Assembly (NCBI GenBank): GCA_009731375.1
Contig: BJOX01000019.1
Location: forward strand, 199,188 to 240,247
Direction: 5' to 3'
Length of the DNA: 41,060 nt
DNA from: Paulinella micropora
Taxonomy: Eukaryota > Cercozoa > Imbricatea > Euglyphida
The translations under genes were made by a program, and so were the position numbers. The first letter of the stretch is position 1. Every line of letters starts with the position of its first letter. Of this stretch, positions 1-41,060 are shown in pieces. A model generated the notes under the pieces. It saw only the letters and a list, made by a program, of their open reading frames with translations. It ran no database searches and was not told the origin of the DNA.

Positions 1-59
<59 letters not shown>

Positions 60-202
60 GGAGGGAGAGAGAGAGAGAAAGAGAGAGAGAGCGAGTGAGA
101 GAGGGAGAGGGAAAGAGAGAGAGCGAGTGAGAGAGGGAGAGGGAAAGAGAGAGAGAAAGAGGAAGAGAGAGAGAGAGAGCGAGTGAGTGAGTGAGAGAGA
201 GT

Positions 203-259
<57 letters not shown>

Positions 260-439
260 TAGAGATATATATATATAGAGAGAGAGAAAAGAGAGAGAGC
301 GAGTGAGTGTGTGTGTGAGAGAGAGAGAGGAGAGAGAGAGAGAGAGCTAGAGAGAGAGAGAGAGAGAGAGAAGAGAGAGNNNNNNNNNNNNNNNNNNNNN
401 NNNNNNNNNNNNNNNNNNNNNNNNNNNNNNNNNNNNNNN

Positions 440-470
<31 letters not shown>

Positions 471-472
471 GA

Positions 473-504
<32 letters not shown>

Positions 505-572
505 GAAGAGAGAGAGAGAGAGAGGAGAGAGGGAGAGAGAGAGAGAGCGAATGAGAAAGAGAGAGAGAGAGG

Positions 573-607
<35 letters not shown>

Positions 608-698
608 AGAGAGAGAGAGCGAGTGAGAGAGAGCGAGTGAGTGAGAGAGAGAGAGAGAGCGAGTGAGTGAGTGAGTGTGTGTGTGTGAGAGAGAGAGA

Positions 699-730
<32 letters not shown>
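1..730. repeat. (GA)n tract with gap
   Basis: Nearly pure GA with AAAG and GTGA variants, interrupted by 60 N at 380-439. No gene seen. Confidence 0.95.
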
Positions 731-2220
<1,490 letters not shown>

Positions 2221-2282
2221 TTTGTTTTAATGCAATTTATACAGATTCCTTTATTTCAATGTAGATTCTAATGATTTCTCAG

Positions 2283-2378
2283 GTCTGGCGAAATCCCGGA
2301 GAACATTGAGGGGGTTATGAGAGATGTTGAAACGGTGTTGAACTCAATATTTTTCACGATATCCCGAAATCCTGTTGG

Positions 2379-2385
<7 letters not shown>
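2283..2385 (+). CDS. possible plus-strand terminal exon
   Basis: After a good acceptor context (TTCTAATGAT branch-like site, then TTTCTCAG) there is an open run of 33 codons: [20 protein letters not shown] then [13 protein letters not shown], stopping in the GATA repeat at 2383-2385. The plus strand is more protein-like than the minus. The same 3' edge recurs at 2594-2606, next to GTAGAT, as the echoes do for the minus gene. No partner exon is visible upstream, where there is only CT repeat and gap. Confidence 0.38.
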
Positions 2386-5300
<2,915 letters not shown>

Positions 5301-7510
5301 GCATTCCAATTGGAAATATTAATGGATTAAGAAAAGCAAGATTTTTTTATTATTCTAATTCGTTATTAATATGTGGCAAAAAAAACTAAAATCATTCATA
5401 TTGTATTTCTATGTAAATATTATTATAGTAATATATATCTCCTTTCCGGCAGAGTCGAATTTTTTAGATGGGTTTGGAGTGCCACGGTGTTATCGCCCGC
5501 AGGGAAATATCACACACACAGTTGGGGGGGGGGGGNNNNNNNNNNGGGGGGGGGGGTCCGCGCGAAGGCTAAGTTTTTTCGCGGAACTGACAATGTTGCG
5601 ACATCGACACATACATGAAGAAGATCGGAAGGAAAATATAATATAGGCTCGATGAGCGATCGTGAAATTGATTGAATCACTGAGCGGAGAAGAAAGAGAC
5701 AGAGCTTTAATAGTTGAGAAGGCCCGGTTTCCGTCAGGTGGCATCGTATTGGAAACTAGCTAGGTGAGCACTGAGCGCGATCGTACGCGTGGTCAGAATG
5801 AGGAATGTTTGGTTAGATGGCCGAGAACAGATTGCAGAAGGGTCGACAGTGATCATGGTCAGAATGGAGAATTTGTGCCGGTCAGGTAGCTGAGAAAAAA
5901 GTTTTTCTAGCCTGAGTCGAGATACGAAACTGAAGAGCTCGAGAATGAGCCTTCAGATCAGAGAAAAAACGGGAACGCAGGGCTATTTACCGGGTCTGTT
6001 TCACTGATCAGCGTGCAGACCCTATCACATCATCTGAAAACGTGAAAGATCAAAAGACAGTTCGTACGACCCTCGCTCCCTTTCTTGCCGAGAAAGACCG
6101 TGGCAATCGATTGTATGTCGATAGTCGAGATTGAAAGGCAATCGTATGCATTGTCTATTCTGCGGAATGCGAACACGATCGCGCGATCGATCTTAGGATG
6201 TGAGAAAACCCACTCCTAGAATATACCTAATCCTCGTTCGCTCGGTGTTGGCCAGGACGATAATGTCACTGTGATATATCCTTTTCCGTTGGACTAAGGT
6301 ATTGTCATTATTAATAAAGTTTTTATTTATATATTGAATGGAACGATTGTGCAACGCGGGAGATTAGGGACCGAGCACGTATATTCAGAAATCATGTATA
6401 TATTAATAACACCCACGATAGTATACTACATCGTTATTACGCTATTGGTTTTACGGGAATTCACTCGTGGCCCGGAAGTGATTCCCGTTGTTATTAAATG
6501 TATTTTAATATAAATTCTTATTACATTTCCGGTTTAAGTTGAAGAATACTTCGGGTTTTAATGTTCTATTAGGATAAAAGGATATGGGGGAAACTTAGCT
6601 TGGAAGCTTAAATCCCATCATAGTAGGGCCTTAAATACTATATTTTATACTTAACAGTTTACCGGAGTGGTGAAGGTTATTAGGCGGATGGAAATTACAG
6701 AAAGCTGTGACATCCTTATTGATTAACCTCCCACATACTAAGCGTTGACCCGAACCTTTTGTAGCAAACGTAGTAACTGTTTGAAGTTATGGAAAATTTA
6801 CAGAAATTCAGTGAATTTTGGTAGTTTTTCCCGTGACTGGGAATTTATGGCTAAATAGTAGGGAAATTGCATTTATGGGTTGTTGTTTAGGGTATGTTTT
6901 GGCATTACGGACGTAACGCATCGTGTCAGTTGACCAGAGTCAAAGGGTCAATGTTTTTAACGGTTTTTTCCCTTTGGCTTGTTCAACGGTTTGCGGGGTT
7001 CAATTCTGGCTTCCCTATCTATTACTTACAGAAGTGGAGGTTAGCCTTGAACCAGTTGTGTTCAGTTTTATTCTTAAATTCCTTTTTTCCTTTGAGCTCG
7101 TAAGGGTAAGACCTCCGTTCTTAATACAGTCATTCTTCGGTACATTGGTACGTTACCATACATTATTAATACTTTGCTCATCAGGTCGACTGTTGAAGCT
7201 CACATTCACTGTTACCAAAAAAAAGTTTAATGCTTTTATATATTGTACATACTGGAATAAATATTTTGAAAAAGTGTTAACACAAGTGTAAATTGATTTT
7301 TTTTTTCTGTTTCTTTCAAAAAAATCAATGAACGGTGTGTGGTTTTTAAATTCACAAGGTGATCTATGAACCGTAACAAGTATTAATAATAATAATAAAA
7401 AATCAATATGTGTATTAATATTAGACATAAAAGAGTTACTAACATAAAAAAAAAGTTGAAAAAAATGATGGAATAGAGTTATTTTTGAAATTTGTTTGGA
7501 GTGTGTTCAT
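5301..7510. other. unique AT-rich island, no supported gene
   Basis: About 2.2 kb of non-repetitive sequence with a 10-N gap inside a G run (5536-5545). Only short open frames. An AATAAAG at about 6314 followed by an AT-rich stretch resembles a polyadenylation or LTR end, and GGTCAGAATG occurs twice about 85 bp apart. Possibly an old transposon. It is the longest repeat-free stretch in the window. Confidence 0.5.
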
Positions 7511-7559
7511 ATTATAAATATTGACACTGTCCCCTGCTGTACTGTGTTTTGTATGCATT

Positions 7560-7690
7560 CTTTGTGCGTTTATGTATGAATGCATGCATGTATGTATTTA
7601 TGTATGTATGTATGCGTGTATGTATGCATGTATATATGTCTGCATGTCTGTATGTATGTATGTATGTATGTATGTGTGTATGTGTTGTGT
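7560..7690. repeat. GTAT repeat 3' of the gene
   Basis: GTAT with GCAT variants, followed by unique sequence to 7810 containing the threefold unit CACATCCATTC, which is probable 3' UTR or flank of the minus-strand gene. Confidence 0.8.
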
Positions 7691-7739
7691 GGCACGACCC
7701 CGGCCAGGTCTGGTCAGGGCCGGTCGGGATTATACACAT

Positions 7740-7752
7740 TTCACATCAGGAC
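7740..7752 (-). repeat. short echo of the exon 33 end
   Basis: TCCTGATGTGAAA recurs about 60 bp downstream of the same bases at the stop codon. It includes the stop and the possible GTGAAA donor. Confidence 0.5.
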
Positions 7753-7809
7753 CATCCTATTGCTGCTGGAACGTTTTCACATCCATTCCACATCCATTCC
7801 ACATCCGTT

Positions 7810-40165
<32,356 letters not shown>

Positions 40166-40196
40166 CTGCAGAATCGCCGAGTTAAAGAAATACACC

Positions 40197-40213
40197 TACA
40201 TATACGTACGCAG

Positions 40214-40257
<44 letters not shown>

Positions 40258-40258
40258 G

Positions 40259-40308
<50 letters not shown>

Positions 40309-40363
40309 GATACATACACATATACATATACAGATACAGATACATATACATATACATATACAG

Positions 40364-40400
<37 letters not shown>
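40197..40400. repeat. ATACAT hexamer array
   Basis: About 34 hexamers upstream of exon 1. Confidence 0.93.
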
Positions 40401-40401
<1 letters not shown>

Positions 40402-40432
40402 TACCACATCAACATAGAAATATTTTTGCTGC

Positions 40433-40571
40433 TAGCCACAAATTCGACGTGTTTTGCGGGCGAGTCGGAGCCTCGGAGCCGGGCCGGCGAGCCCGCAAAA
40501 CGCGTCAAAGTTGGCGCGCCGCATATGTAGATTTATCGGTAACCTGGCCACATTTTGTGGAGGTGAGCGAT
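40433..40571. mobile_element. foldback element B, copy 2
   Basis: Same arms and tail as copy 1, with a short direct duplication (CGGAGCCTCGGAGCC) at the centre. The shared sequence ends at GGAGGTG, 15 bp before foldback element A copy 3. Confidence 0.72.
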
Positions 40572-40585
40572 AATGTGCAAATACA

Positions 40586-40802
40586 ATGAGAAGTTCCTTG
40601 TCCTTAACCACAATCGGCTATGAATTCAAATGCTTCGTTCTCAGTCGGTTCTTATCTTGAGGGCTTGTGTAGTGGCTCATTTGAAAGCTCTCATCAAGAG
40701 CTTTCTAATGCGCCATAACATAGGTTGTAGATGCACATATTGACTGAGATCAAAGGGCTTGAAGTCATTGATCCTTGAACGTAAGAAATAGGAATTTCTC
40801 AT
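40586..40802. mobile_element. foldback element A, copy 3
   Basis: 217 bp, most diverged copy, termini ATGAGAAGTTCC and GGAATTTCTCAT. Sits next to foldback element B. Confidence 0.76.
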
Positions 40803-41060
40803 ATACAGAAGATGCCGGTGGGGGGAGGTCTGTTTATAGGCATCTATTCCAAGGATAGATAGATAGATAGATAGATATATAGACAGATAGATAGATAGAT
40901 AGATAGATGGATAGATAGATAGATAGATAGATAGATATTCGTGTTTGCCGTGAAATTTTGGCGAAAGTTTGTCGACAAAAGGTGAACAAACAACACGTGG
41001 ACAAAATTTGTTGACAAATAAGAAAAAATGAAGAATTTCGGCCACCTCAAATTAAAAAAA
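40803..41060. other. right edge: GATA and dispersed repeat
   Basis: A short unique piece (40803-40852), GATA repeat (40853-40936) and a fragment shared with 9563-9591 in reverse. I see no exon with usable splice sites. Confidence 0.6.

Noticed and set aside
5437-5530. Plus-strand ESNFLDGFGVPRCYRPQ after a GGCAG acceptor
   Set aside because: Runs into a G run with a gap; no second exon and no family resemblance, so too weak to call.
5619-5632. AAGATCGGAAG as sequencing-adapter contamination
   Set aside because: Only about ten bases match the start of a common adapter and the following bases do not.

Overview
This is a eukaryotic window made almost entirely of simple-sequence DNA: GATA/GGTA tetramers, GA/CT dinucleotides, pentamers, homopolymers and a long GGAAT-type satellite, with ten runs of N. 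The lineage cannot be fixed from the sequence. What is clear is spliceosomal GT-AG splicing, high intron load, and no recognisable vertebrate-type interspersed repeats. An intron-rich microbial eukaryote is a reasonable guess only.

Main result: the small non-repetitive islands scattered between the repeats are not random. Read on the minus strand, 33 of them are bounded by AG at the left and GT at the right, are open in one frame, and join in phase from 40165 down to a TGA at 7810-7812. Their lengths sum to 3654 nt, which is exactly 1217 codons plus a stop. I therefore call one large minus-strand gene that spans about 32 kb and is only about 11% coding. Its 5' end lies outside the window. The first ~160 visible residues look folded and helical (Trp, Tyr, Phe, alternating charge). 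The rest is mostly low-complexity tail: charged E/K, Q-rich, P/Q/Y-rich, a poly-Ser run and an S/P/R-rich end. I do not recognise the family.

Second result: most exons are accompanied by partial copies of their own edges, which I call 'echoes'. Copies of an exon's 5' edge (acceptor plus first bases) lie only upstream. Copies of its 3' edge (last bases plus donor) lie only downstream. I find about 40 such copies around about 19 exons. This is what repeated tandem duplication across exon-intron boundaries would leave, and it produces arrays of decoy splice sites.

Layout from left to right: 1-2220 is GA then CT repeat with gaps. At 2283 there is a possible plus-strand exon. 2375-5290 is GATA, GTAT, poly-A and GA repeat. 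5300-7500 is a unique AT-rich island without a convincing gene. From 7810 to 40165 lies the minus-strand gene, whose introns carry the rest: five copies of a ~545-bp element with a (TATC)n tail, three foldback families, a 21-bp minisatellite in two opposite orientations, and a 5.8-kb GGAAT-type satellite with 584-bp and 155-bp higher-order periods. From 40195 to the end are hexamer repeat, foldback elements and GATA, probably still intron or 5' flank.
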